Assembly (NCBI GenBank): GCA_963969595.1
Contig: OZ018411.1
Coordinates: forward strand, 8,062,501 to 8,126,500
DNA from: Neckera pumila
Taxonomy: Eukaryota > Streptophyta > Bryopsida > Hypnales > Neckeraceae
Direction of reading: 5' to 3'
DNA length: 64,000 bases
Position 1 is the stretch's first letter. The number at the start of each line of letters is the position of its first letter. Position numbers and translations under genes: made by a program. Shown piece by piece: positions 49,735-60,896 of this stretch. The notes under the pieces were generated by a model. That model worked only from the letters and a program-made list of their open reading frames with translations. It made no database searches and was not told the DNA's origin.

Positions 49735-49900
49735 TCATTTGCTTTAAAAAAAAAAGTACTCATTAGAAGTCAAACTATGGTACAAGATTTTTCCTTTTCA
49801 CACAAAATTCCAAAGATGGCACTTATGTCTTACATAGAAGAATTTTCTGTCATCCATCAGACACTTTAGTGTCCGTGGTGTCCTTCTAGGGTCAAGAATT
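49735..49900. mobile_element. Fragment related to the short element at 63181
   Basis: It shares AGAAGTCAAACTATGGTA, AAGATTTTTCCTTTTCACA and TCTGTCATCCATCAG with 63181-63393, in the same order. The termini are not preserved. Confidence 0.45.
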
Positions 49901-50086
49901 GGGTTTGAGGGAAATGTTCATGTGATGACAAGGCTTGCAAAGTGAAGCAAAATGTTTTTATAGGAATATTCATAATTGAATATAGACTCAAATCAAGAAG
50001 AAGTATTGTAGCATCCTAACAACTGGGTCAAAAAATAAATATTTAAAAGGGTACCTAAATTTTTGGGGAATGATTGACCTAGTTAA

Positions 50087-51012
50087 CCCCTAAAGGACCA
50101 AACAGTATTTTTTGGCAACATAGCAATTCTGGGCAGCTCACTACAAATGGAAATTTTGGTTTTTTTCTTTGAAAATTTCACACAAAGTGTGCCCGAGGAG
50201 TAGCTTTAAGGCCCAACAATTTTCAAAACTTTTGACTATATGGTTAAGAAGTTATTGGATGATATGTCATTTTCAATGGTTGGCGGGCAGCTCAATTTTT
50301 TTTTGAAAAATCACTTTTAAAAAAAAAAAAAAATTAAAATTGGTTCTTTGGATTTGTATATGCGCGTAAAGCTTTTCATTATTCCATTTTGAATTATGAG
50401 ATAAAAATTATGAGGTGTTCTAGTTTGCAAGCAGTTATAGATTCCCTACTCTAAAATAATCTTAGAAGTCCTTTCTTTAATTCAAATTTTAATATTTTTT
50501 GAAAAAAATAAAAGCATATGATGTATATTGTTTACTGCAATATTACAACCATTGGGATTGACATTTTTTTATTCCACAATTAAATTCTTAACAATTTTGT
50601 GTTTTGAATCATTCTCTACTTCTTTCTACAACCTGTTTTTTTCCTACATAATGTACAATTCCAAATGATCTGAATTTTTTCAAGCATGTAGCCAACTTGC
50701 TTTGAAGAGTGAATCCAAGGAGTAACCACCATTTTGGACATTTTTTCATTTAAATATGACCTTGTGAAGTGCAGCTGCCCGAATTTCCGCAGGGCCAAAA
50801 AAAGGGTTTTTTGTCAATTCAAATGCTAATATCTTGCAATCTATAATGTGGAAAATTCTGAAATTTTTTCTATATGTTCTCAAACAAGTTTACTACAAGA
50901 TCCTGCATTTACATGTGTCCAAAAATGTTTTTTTCCTGAAATTTGATACTTGTACTAGAAATGGCAGTTTTAGAGTGCTTTTTGTGAAAATATAGTCTTT
51001 GACCTTTAGGGG
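50087..51012 (+). mobile_element. TTAA-bounded element, near-intact copy 3 (926 bp)
   Basis: Flanked by TTAA at 50083-50086 and 51013-51016, with matching ends CCCCTAAAGG and CCTTTAGGGG. The length equals that of copy 2, and the interior aligns throughout. No long open frame is present. This copy has the best-preserved termini in the window. Confidence 0.75.
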
Positions 51013-51353
51013 TTAATCCAATAAATAAAAATATAAAATATAAAATGAAAAAGAATTTTCTAATTCAAAGAAATTCAACTCGCATTCAATTTATAGAAAT
51101 TCAACTCGCTCTAGACAATCTTGCATCTCTTCTTTGTCAATAATTGTAAAATTACATTGCAAAGTTTTTTGCTTCACCATTTTAACTGTTCCAAAGCACT
51201 ATCTCCCACAAACAAAACATATCTTTTATATGCAACAAACCTTAACAAAAATCTAGCACACAAGGTAGACAGTTTAGGGTTTGGAGGTCAAGACAAGGAC
51301 TTAGGTAAATGCAACAGCCTTAGATGAAAGTAGTAGCAACCATTCCAAAATTT

Positions 51354-51757
51354 TTAGAACAATTTGGATGATTGCCTAACTCATTTAAATTATATTTTAA
51401 AATTGAACAATTTTAATATGTTATTTTTGGAATTGTCTAACTTTTTTTCACTTTAATCAATTATTAGGTAGAAACCTGCCCAAACTGCTAAGAAGCTACG
51501 GTATGCAACTTTTCAAAGCAAAATAATCCTCTTGTTCTCTCCAATGATAAAAAGAAATTAGAACAATTGGATGATTGCCTAACTCATTTAAGTTATATTT
51601 TAAAATTGAACAATTTTAATATGTTATTTTTGGAATTGTCTATTTTTTTCACTTTAATTAATTATTAGGTAGAAACCTGCCCAAACTGCTAAGAAGCTAC
51701 GGTATGCAACTTTTCAAAGCAAAATAATCCTCTTGTTCTCTCCAATGATAAAAATAA
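51354..51757. repeat. Tandem duplication, 204-bp unit
   Basis: Two head-to-tail copies start at 51354 and 51558 (TTAGAACAATT...) and differ at only a few positions over about 200 bp, including CCTGCCCAAACTGC and GAAGCTACGGTATGCAAC. The high identity suggests a recent event. No gene is contained. Confidence 0.85.
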
Positions 51758-52645
51758 AACATATAACTTTTCCTTCAACCATTGGATCTTTATAAAAATC
51801 CAATTTCATGGAAGTTTGTTTATTTTTCTAATTTCAAAAAAGAGAATGTGAAAAAAAAAATTAGATGCTTTCCTTTAACCCAAAGTCCCATTGTTCCCTT
51901 GGAGGCAAAATGGATTTTGGATAGGCTCCTAAAGTCTCAATATTCATCATCATTCTTTTAAATGTTTTGTGAAGATTGAAAAACACATTAGCTTTATGGG
52001 AGTATAATTAGTATTTCAATCAATGCCCAAGAGCAAAAATTGTGGCCTACAAAACTTTTTTTTTAGGTGCGGCAGGCAATACGTTAACATACAAAATTTT
52101 ATTTAAGGAAATTTAAAAATCTCTTTCTCATAGATTGTAATTTTATCTACATAGGAAGCTTTTATTCCTTCTATTTGGATTTGTTATTTGAAAATTATAG
52201 ACAATCTTATTTTTTAGGCAATCATAGCATTTTCTTGAAAAAATAACTTGTAGGATGCATTTTTGAATTCAACTTTCAAAAAGTTTCAAAAAAAAGTTTC
52301 ACAAGGTTAAGATCTCTTGTTTGAAAAATCTCACTATTAAGATTCGTGTGCTTCAATTCCATCTTAGAGCCATTAATGATTTATATTTTCCTTCCATCTT
52401 GAACCTAATTTTACTTAATAATATTTTAATGACTGAAAATTAAGCTTTTTATTTATATAAAAAATCCTAAATTGTCATTTCAATTTTTCATTATAAAAAA
52501 TTAGAATTCAAAATCAAGAGTGCAAAATTTTAGGTTAAGATGGTTCAAAGCCAAAATATTAGAGCTTAAATATCCTTAGTGTTCTATTCACATTTAATTA
52601 TTTTAAATATCAATAAAATTTCCTAGAATAAAATATAATCTTTAA

Positions 52646-54850
52646 ACCCCTAAAGTTCTTTGACCATGTTTCACCAAAAAACACTCAAAACGGTTTGTTT
52701 TGATGACAAAGACCCCCCCCTCCCCCCAGTGACAAATGAAATCTTGTTCTGATCTTGTTGCATCTAACCGTAAGATCTTGTGGTAGGTTTTGACCGCACA
52801 AGTTGTGAGAGTATAATGTTTGAGGTTAGAAAAATGTTTTTTGGAGGCATCTAAATTTTAGATAGCTTTGGGAGGCTTTTGCACAAATTAATTAATTTTA
52901 TTTTCTTGCTTTTCTTTTTGTCATAAAGTAGTTTTCAAATTAGGGAACATGTACCAAAAAAGTCCAATAAGGAAACTAGCTTCAAGAAAAATCTCATACA
53001 AAACCCTTCTTTCAACAATTTATGCCGCTTGCATATATGGTAATTTCTTCAAAATGTGAATTGTGGAATTCTAGATTTCAGCTAGCTCTAGGGGGAAAAA
53101 AATAAAAATAAAAATAGACCAAAATATCAAACTTTAGCAAGCTTGATCAATTTGTGCCTAAACTGAAGTGAAGGGCAATTGGGCATCTTGGACTTAGCAC
53201 GGGAGGAAACTAGATCAAGATTAGCAAAGCCTGACTCATCAAGAATCACTGATGTTGGATCACATTCTCTTTGCTTTTAAAGATGTTCCATTCTCCATCA
53301 ATTTTGAAGATGTTTTTTGCTCCATGAACTATAATTTTAAAATATTCAACATTAAATTTCAATGATATCAAAATATAGGGCAACAATCTTCTATAGCTTG
53401 TAAAGCCACAAAAATTGTGTGTTTTAAAATGAAAAGAGAATATGATCTTTATACAAGTAAGGTGGTAGGAGGTAAAACAACCTACGTGGGATATGTAAAT
53501 TAGAATTATGAGGAATTCAAACGCTTAAAAGTTTAGTAAAAAGTAGGAATTGTGTTCAAATTAGAATTTTAGGCCTCATTTTGGCATAGTAGAATAACTT
53601 TTTTCGAAAATTTTGAACTAAGAAAAGTTAGGAAATCAAGCTAAATTTCATCTTTGAAAAAACATTTGAGATTTCAAGTCTCCAATCAAAAGTTATGGAC
53701 AATTTTCAAAGAGGGGTTGGATGGAACATTTCATTAGAGGAGATTTGGGCCTCTAAGAGACTTCGAGTTTCTGGACTGTGGGAACTCTGCAGGAATGTTG
53801 GGACGCTGCCGAATGGCCAAGTTGACGTGGCCAAGCGAATGCCACATCAGATTTTTTAATTTAATTTAATTTAATTTATAGTATTCTTTTAACATTTTAA
53901 TAATAATAATAATATTTTATATTTTTGTTAATAATTTTTTTCCTGACAGTAGTGCGTTGTTTCCAGCATTGGAAACAACCCTGAAACGGTCTTCTGAAGG
54001 CTCAGATCTCCTCTAATGTCATAGACATTATCAAACATCCTCTCTGAATTTTGTCTATAACTTCTTTTTGGAGGCTCAAAACCACAAAAGAGTTTTAAGA
54101 GATGAAAGTTATCTTGATTTCCCAACTTTTTTTAGTTCAAAGTTTTTTTAAATAAATTATTGTACTATGCCAAAATGAAGTCTAAAATTCTACTTTGAAC
54201 ATAATTCCTACATTTTGACAATGAGTGGTCAAACTCTCATCTTCACATTATCCCAGACCTTTTGAGGATTCATAACAAATAATGGATTTTATTATAAAAG
54301 TAACCTCTTCACCTTTTATTCTTACAAATATCAGGAAAGGAATTGTTTCATTTTACCATCAAATATTTCTAGATTGTAGTTTGTCAAATGACAAAATGGT
54401 AATTGATTCAATGGATTCTTTGGGCATTTTTTTCCTTTTAAATCGGGGGCAATTTGGAGTAACCTCCCCATTAGGCTAGAAGAAGCCATAGACCAACCCC
54501 TCCTTGCCACCATCTCCTTGTATATTTTGTCAAATTATTAATCCAAAAAAATGTTAGAGAAGTATCCCAATCTAAACATGGGGCTGGAGGCTGCTCAAGC
54601 TCTCCTTAGCATTGCAATGCAAATTTTGTTGTAGTGAAAATTACCCTGACTATGTTGCACCTTGTCTAAGAAAAACAACATTTTCCTATTAACTCCAATG
54701 GGGCACATCCAATTATAAAAAAATTCGTGGAAGGTATTCCTTATCTCCACATATATTGAAAAATTTCAAAAAACATAGTAAATTTTTTGTTTGTTGTGAG
54801 CTGCCCAAAATTGCTATATTGCCAAAATGTGTAGCTATTGGTAGAGACTA
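52646..54850 (-). mobile_element. Large decayed TTAA-family copy with nested foldback
   Basis: The left end TTTAAACCCCTAAAGTTC (about 52641) and the following TCTAACCGTAAGATCTTG and TTTTGACCGCACAAG match the family interior. The right end is recognisable near 54800 as GTGAGCTGCCCAAAATTGCTAT and TTGCCAAAA, although the terminal bases are lost. A 670-bp foldback at 53540-54210 accounts for much of the extra length. Confidence 0.45.
53540..54210. mobile_element. Long foldback element, about 670 bp
   Basis: Long imperfect inverted arms run from AAGTAGGAATTGTGTTCAAA and CATTTTGGCATAGTA on the left to TACTATGCCAAAATG and ATAATTCCTAC on the right. Pairing continues inward through GAAAAGTTAGGAAATCAAG, CAAAAGTTATGGACAA and CATTAGAGGAGAT. 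The unpaired centre has a (TTTAA)n tract at 53855-53879. No transposase is present, so it is probably a foldback MITE. Confidence 0.75.
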
Positions 54851-55600
54851 ATCCTAGACCATACAATGTAGTTTGTACACGATATCTATGCATGCAACAA
54901 ATCAAACGTGAGTACTTTGTGTTGATAATATTGATGTTTATACATGTGTGATGTGGTGCATATGTAAGTGCTAATTGTGTAGTGATAGTACATCAATAGA
55001 ACCATATTTGTATGTGGAGGTATTCACCAGAGTACTCTCATTAGGTTGCCCCACTTACTATTTCCTTCCTAATTTATGAAATGAATTAAACGATGAATAA
55101 TTCACTTCTGCGTTTCCATTACGGTCCCACTTCGTAGAATTGGAAACCTACAGTTTTCCACTGTATGTTCCATCGGACATCCTGACTGCTTCCCAGGCGA
55201 ATCTCCTTTGCCTGTTCGGTGGGACTCCATTCTGCGGACGCCGTGTGAAAGATTCCTGGTCCCAAGTCCAGTTCTTGTGCAGAACAGGGGCAAGCGAGGA
55301 AAACCAGGCCATGGCAAGTCAGCGCGGAAGGAATGTGGGGGGAGGAGTGGATCGAACATTTGCAGTAACTAACTTAAGTTCTTATCATTGAATGAATGGG
55401 GCTTAATTTATGGAGGAAATTGAGCAGCCACCCTCCCTGTTCCGCTAGCTGGGCTTGCTGGCATTGGGACCCTCAGTCGATCAGTCCATACATAATACAG
55501 TACTAACGCTAAGAATGAAGGTAAGGCTAAGTATATATCACTCCAGTTCAGTTCCGTGTTTTCTTTTATGCACAGTAAGTAATTTCTCCAAACTGAAATA
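54851..55600. other. Gene-free interval rising in GC
   Basis: No gene is supportable. Two overlapping open frames on opposite strands at 55.1-55.4 kb have no recognisable domain. Composition shifts sharply from AT-rich to GC-rich at about 55.1 kb. Confidence 0.4.
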
Positions 55601-55980
55601 CTCGAAATGCTGCTCCCGTTTCCGAAGTGCGAATCCAAACACTGCTCACTGTTCCAGTTCGGAAGTGCGCTCTCCGTCACTCCTGAATTCCTGCTGGAGG
55701 AGGCTTTTCAATCTCACCCCGGGGGAGGCGGGGACAGACCTCCGCAGGCCCTGCACTTCCGTCGGGCCCGGGGGCATCTGGGCATCTCCCTCCTCCTCCC
55801 TCCCTTGAGCACTGGCAGGACGGCGCCTGACGGTCAGGGAGGGAGCAGTTGGCGGTATTTTCCCCTCCCCCGCCTCCCCTGCCCCCCCCTCCCCCCTCCC
55901 CCTCGCCCCACGGCCCACCCCCCACGCCCGGAATTGGGTTGGCCAATTGGGTTGGCCACGAACTTGCTCGGCAGGTTCTG
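55600..55980. other. GC-rich island with C-tract (G-quadruplex-prone)
   Basis: The segment 55861-55931 is almost all C and T on the plus strand, with many runs of four or more C. The minus strand therefore has repeated G-runs able to form G-quadruplexes. Open frames on both strands here are compositional artefacts. The island ends abruptly at the MITE starting at 55982. Confidence 0.6.
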
Positions 55981-55981
55981 C

Positions 55982-56241
55982 AGGAAAAATTTCAGCCCTC
56001 CAGAAGGCCGCTAAGGAATTGATTTACGGGACCCCTTTGGTGCAATTTCAGAATGAATAAAAAAATATTAAAAAAATAAAAATAAATATTAAAAAAATAA
56101 AAATCTGATGTGGCACTAGTAGTGCCACATCAGCATCCAAATTTTAAATATTAAAATATAATTTTTGATTTTGATTTTTTTCCATAATTGCACCGGACGG
56201 GTGCCAAACTCACGGCCTTTTGGAAGGCTGAAATTTTTCCC
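55982..56241. mobile_element. AGGAAAATTTCAGCC-type MITE, copy 2
   Basis: The termini are AGGAAAAATTTCAGCCCTCCAG and the complement of GAAGGCTGAAATTTTTCC. It contains a perfect 29-nt palindrome at 56105-56133 (CTGATGTGGCACTA, one base, complement). It is closely similar to copy 1 in sequence and length. Confidence 0.7.
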
Positions 56242-57372
56242 AATGCAGCGAGGCAGGATTGGCTTGGCACTCATAGCGCTACCTCAAGAGAAGGTAAGTC
56301 CACCAGCTTTGGCAGGAGTTGCGGGAGCCTCCTCTCCTTTGACTCACCACACTAGCATGCAGTCATGCACCTAAGGAGGCTTGGCTTGGATGGGCTTTAG
56401 TGTTGGAGCATTGGCTTGCTTTTCAAGTTAACTAAGAGCATCTTCAATGGGTTGGTACACTAATCTTTGTGAACAAGGTTATAGATAGAATTGGGATTTT
56501 AAAGGGTCCGGGATTTCTTGAAAAGGCACAATGGTATTGGGAAAGATTTGCCTTCTTGATTGCATCATAGTCACATGGCATTAGCGACTCCCTTGACAAC
56601 AAACACAACCTTTTGCGTGGAGGCAACAACTACTAGGAATAAGGCAAGTCGAACATAATTGCATGTGCTAGAGTTGTAGAGCCCTACAAATTTTTAGTTT
56701 TCTCTGAGTTGGATTTGCCTAGCAAGAATACATGTAGCTAATGTAGTGATGCTGGGGCCTAAATGTCCCCTCCAAAGATCATGCCTCTAGTGTTTCCCTA
56801 TCCTATGGCCCAAATAATAGATCATTGGTGATGCTCTAAGGGAGGGCTACACAAATTTCTTTATGTTAGCTTTAGTTGATGTACAACTTTTGTTACCTCA
56901 CGGCACCGACAAATATTTGGAGGGAACAAACTATATAGGCCAAAATATGTTGGAGAGAGCGATGTATTGCCTCAACAAATTCCATTGATCTGAATCAACA
57001 AAGAAGAAAATGGTACTTTATTTAAGTTAGTTTTTAGGATGTTATTTTGCTTAATTCTATGTTCTGGATTATTTGCATTTGGATAGATTGGCTTAGAGCA
57101 ATAGCAATAAACCACAAAAAAGATAGCTTTGTGATGTTGGAGTGGAGGGCCGCAAAATGAAATTTCAACAAAAATTTATTGAGTTTTCTTTACAACAAGC
57201 CATCCTTGCCATGACATGTCAAAATGATAAATATAATCCTTGAGGAATGATTTGCAAAGATGAATAAATGGATCATCTGGAATAGGCTTGATCAACAATT
57301 GAAATGAAATTTTTTTGGGAAAATCTAGGAAGAAATGTTGGTACAGTGGAGCTACAAAGGCCCGCAACATTA
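56242..57372. other. Gene-free interval
   Basis: No gene is supportable and no clear repeat is seen apart from the flanking MITEs. Open frames are short and lack features. Confidence 0.4.
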
Positions 57373-57667
57373 CAAAAAATTTCAACCCTCAACAAGATTG
57401 CCAGTGCGTGATTTTTGGCACCCGCGGGGTGCATTTGTAGAAAAAAATTAAAAATTAAAAATTAAATAATAATACTATTTATTTATTTTTTTGAAAAAAA
57501 ACTTTAAAATTTTTTCAATCTGACGTGGCGCTGACGTGGCACCAATAGCGCTGACATGGTAGCAATGTGACCACGTCACATTTTGACTTTTCAATTTATT
57601 TTTTTCCCCCATAATTGCACCACAAGGATACAAGGCTAGCGACCTTGTTGAGGGCTAAAATTTTTCC
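57373..57667. mobile_element. AGGAAAATTTCAGCC-type MITE, diverged copy 3
   Basis: The termini are CAAAAAATTTCAACCCTCAACAAG and the complement of CTTGTTGAGGGCTAAAATTTTT. The shared internal order is a GGCACCC...GGTGCA block, a GACGTGGC-rich centre and CATAATTGCACC. It is more diverged than copies 1 and 2. Confidence 0.6.
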
Positions 57668-58093
57668 AAATGAATAAAGGTTGCAATCCACAAATTTTGA
57701 CAAGACACCAAATTTGGTGATTTGAATAGAGGAATAGAAGGGAGAGAAATAACAAGTGGCTCTTGTGAAACTATGAAGTTTTCATTCGGTGGGAGCAAAT
57801 TTGTAGACTACATAGCAATGATGTTCTTCTAAATTGAGACTAAATTGCCAATTTTAAAAGTTTGATGTGCATAGAAATTGAATCTATTGTGTAAAGAAGA
57901 TGAAATCCATTTATCCACTTTTTACAAAAATAATATGGATTGTTTTTTCCTATTAGAGCAAGTGACGCTACTTTACCAAAATGACACTATTTAAAAATAG
58001 TGCAAGCTAAAATTTGTTGATTTTAATTAATTTTTACAATTTCGGGGATATCTTGACACTACTTTTATGCCCTCACTAAGTATAAATCAACTA

Positions 58094-58236
58094 AGATAAG
58101 CATATCCATTATAGACCCTCTTTCCAATTCCTTTCTACTCTACATATGTCCAACATTTTAGTACCAAATGTTGGACAAATGTAGGTAGGGTCATAGGAAT
58201 GCAAATGAAAAGAAGGTTTATAGTGGTAAGCCTATC
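58094..58236. repeat. Hairpin MITE, copy 2
   Basis: An inverted repeat from GATAAGCATATCCATTATAG to its complement near 58236, with the centre TGTCCAACATTTTAG and CAAATGTTGGACA. It is related to 43122-43247, with the same outer (ATATCCAT) and central sequences. Confidence 0.65.
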
Positions 58237-58437
58237 TTCTTGTTTTTCATTGCCGTAGTGTGCTATTGTCCTTCCTTCATTGCCCAAGCAATGGATGAAC
58301 ATTAACCTTTGAAGAACATTGAGGCCGAAAAGTGGTCAATGGATGACTTCATTGTTCATTGTAGAAACATAAAATGCACCTATTTGTTCAATAAAGAGCA
58401 ATTTTGGTGACTATCTTGGTCATGGAGGGCTGTGTCT

Positions 58438-58891
58438 TATAACCTTTAAACGTCGTATTGTGTCTGATGGATAATAGAGAATCCTTCTAGTAAGACAAAG
58501 TATAACTATTCATCCTCGGAATTTTGTTGTGAAAAGGGGAAGTCTTCTACATTGAATAGTGCAATTATGTTGCTCCAGACTAATATCTCGACATTCTACA
58601 CTATATCAATATCCGATTGATTGTAGAAGGATGCAGAGATGTGGAAAAATATGTGTGCTACATGGATTGGTACACTGATTCATGGCTCGGGATTAGAGAA
58701 TGGCTTGTGCCTCCATCTGGACAAGCCATGAGTCATGAGATAACATGAAGTAACTTCTCTAGAATAAGGCAACCCAATTGCACTATTTAGTGTAGAGTAG
58801 TTTGACTTCGAATGAGTGCTTTTGCAATTTTTAAAGCAAATGATTCATATGATAATTGAATGGATGATTTCCACGTTCACCAATCCGTCTT
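58438..58891. mobile_element. Short TTAA-type element carrying a nested foldback
   Basis: It begins TATAACCTTTAAACGTCG, matching the terminus of 63181-63393, and ends at the TTAA that also starts the next element. Its body, ATTCATCCTCGGAATTTTGT and GAGTGCTTTTGCA, matches 58896-59122. An insertion with arms GAATAGTGCAATTATGTTGC (about 58555) and GCAACCCAATTGCACTATT (about 58778) interrupts it. Confidence 0.5.
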
Positions 58892-58895
58892 TTAA

Positions 58896-59122
58896 CCCAT
58901 AAACAATGTGGTGGATGTTTGGCATCCGATGAATGACAAAGAATCCTTGCATGTGGACAAAAGTGCAACTATTCATCCTCGGAATTTTGTTGTGAAAAGG
59001 GGAGGTCTTCTACAGTAGTTTGGCTTCAAATGAGTGCTTTTGCATTTTTATTTGCAATGATTCTCACAGTAGCCAAACGGATGATTTCCACGATCACTAG
59101 TTCGTCCTAGAAGGGTAAGGGG
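58896..59122. mobile_element. Short TTAA-bounded element (227 bp)
   Basis: Flanked by TTAA at 58892-58895 and 59123-59126, with ends CCCATAAAC and GTAAGGGG. It follows directly on the related element 58438-58891, the two sharing one TTAA. The interior is about the same length as 63181-63393. Confidence 0.6.
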
Positions 59123-59126
59123 TTAA

Positions 59127-60896
59127 AAACTTGCCTCTACTTTATACTGGTTACAAATTTGTCTTCCTTCAAGAGACTTTAGGTCCGTGATTCAGATTTT
59201 CGAAATTTGACCATCCGTGATAAATCATACTCCGGTACTTACCCTCGGGTTGAAGAAAGTGAGGGAGAATAAGGTTGCCGGTACCTGCCCTCACTGCCCA
59301 TACCGTGATGCACGTAAAACTCGCAGTGCTCGCCACGCAACTTCCTCCGAATCCTCCTCCAGGTTTTCCCAATACAATAATTCCAACAATTGGTATTTCA
59401 CCCACGGCAGCTTCAGTTATAAGTAAACCTCAAGGCCCATCTTGTTTCCTGGCATTCAGGCGTGATGAGATGAGACTTGAGAGCATTCTCTCGTGAGCAT
59501 CTTGTGAGCTGGACAGCGATTCAACGTCTGTTTTGCTAGTGAGAAGTGCGATTACGCTCCACTTTACAAGCTTCCAGCTTCCACGCTGGTTGAGGAACAT
59601 CTTGGGTGCCAAATTTGGTTGCTGGTGAGAAGAAGAAGGGTTTGAGAGCCGGTTGTCGGTATTTTTTGAAGCAAACTTTGTGTATTCCCATTTCCTGCAT
59701 TTTGTGTTTTGGGGAATGCACTTGATTTGTGTCATTGTGTGAGAGTGGGGTACTTGTCTTTGGGGGAAACCATTTTGTGCCCTTGAACTCATCTGAGTCT
59801 AGTCTTTCATTGGGTTTTGTAGAGATCGGCAGAGGGTGCCACTGTTGGCGATTACAGTGTTACTGAAATTCATTTTGAGTGACGGTTCGGGCTCAGAGAG
59901 GACGGAGTGTGTTCTCTTGAGATAATTGTGAAAGGGAGAGTTAGTTTTTGAGTTGTGAGGATCCAGGTGGTGAACAATTGTGAACAGTTTGCTACTAATG
60001 TGAGCTTTGAGGCTCGCTAAGGTGACATACCCAATTGTTGCGTACATGGCAGTTGGAGGTTGAGAGTGTTGTACCCCTGTGTTGCTGTGAACTTGGACCC
60101 ACTCTTTGGAGCCCTTTCCCTTGCTTGATTCGGCGAGCTGGATCATTCAAAGAATTTGAGCGACTCTGAGAGCGATCCATTCGCGAAGCTGCGAAAGTGG
60201 GTCACCACGTAGTCCTGGGAGAGTTTCGAATTGTGTAGCACTGTGTAGAATGGGTTCTTCGCGAGCATAACCCGGGTGCTCCAAAAACTGGGCGATTGAG
60301 ATGTCCGCCAAGGAGGGAGCGCTTCTCAGCAACACTGGCAAGAGTCTGTTGGCATTCGTGGTGATGAAGAGTGGGAACCCCTGAATCAGCCCCAATTTGT
60401 CCTTTGTAGAGTTAGATTTTTCTTTTGTTTCATTTCTTCGGGTTGTTCTTTTGAGGTGCAGTCGCCAAAACATTAGATACTTGGCAGCCTATCCTTCTCT
60501 CTAGCACATTTCACTGTTCGCGCGATCCAGTTGCAATCTGTTTTTACAATTCTGTCTGGCCAACCAGTTTTAGACAATTAGCAAAAGCGTGTTATTACAG
60601 TTTGGATAGCTTTCCTTCGGGAACAAATTAGCGCGAGACTCGGTGAGGAACGATGCTGTATGTGACAAACTCAGAGAGAACCTCGGTGAAGGATATCCTT
60701 ATGAGCTTTGTATGTCAGCGTTGTGAGTCGTCCTCTGAAGTCTGGAAATCCCTCGGCTTGATCATCTTTCTCCCTGGCATGATCACGTAATTTCCATCAT
60801 TTCCCCCTCCATTTCCCCCCTTCAGTGCAATCATCTAGTGTTCAACAGACATCCATTCAGTGCAGATATTAGAGCCATCGCTAGGAATCGGGCATT
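59127..60896 (+). promoter_or_regulatory. Upstream region of the AP2-like gene
   Basis: This 1.77 kb has a more balanced base composition than the repeat regions. It lies directly upstream of the AP2-like gene, so it probably holds the promoter and 5' UTR. Several open frames exist on both strands, including consecutive minus-strand frames at 59.4-60.5 kb, but none carries a recognisable domain. A pyrimidine-rich stretch (TCCATTTCCCCCC) precedes the start codon by about 80 bp. Confidence 0.4.

Noticed and set aside
55646..56014. Overlapping 89-135-codon frames in the GC-rich island
   Set aside because: Long frames on both strands at once reflect C/T-rich composition with few stops. The peptides are low complexity.
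59430..60473. Consecutive minus-strand frames upstream of the AP2-like gene
   Set aside because: They considered together could suggest an antisense gene, but no domain, splice consistency or codon bias supports it.
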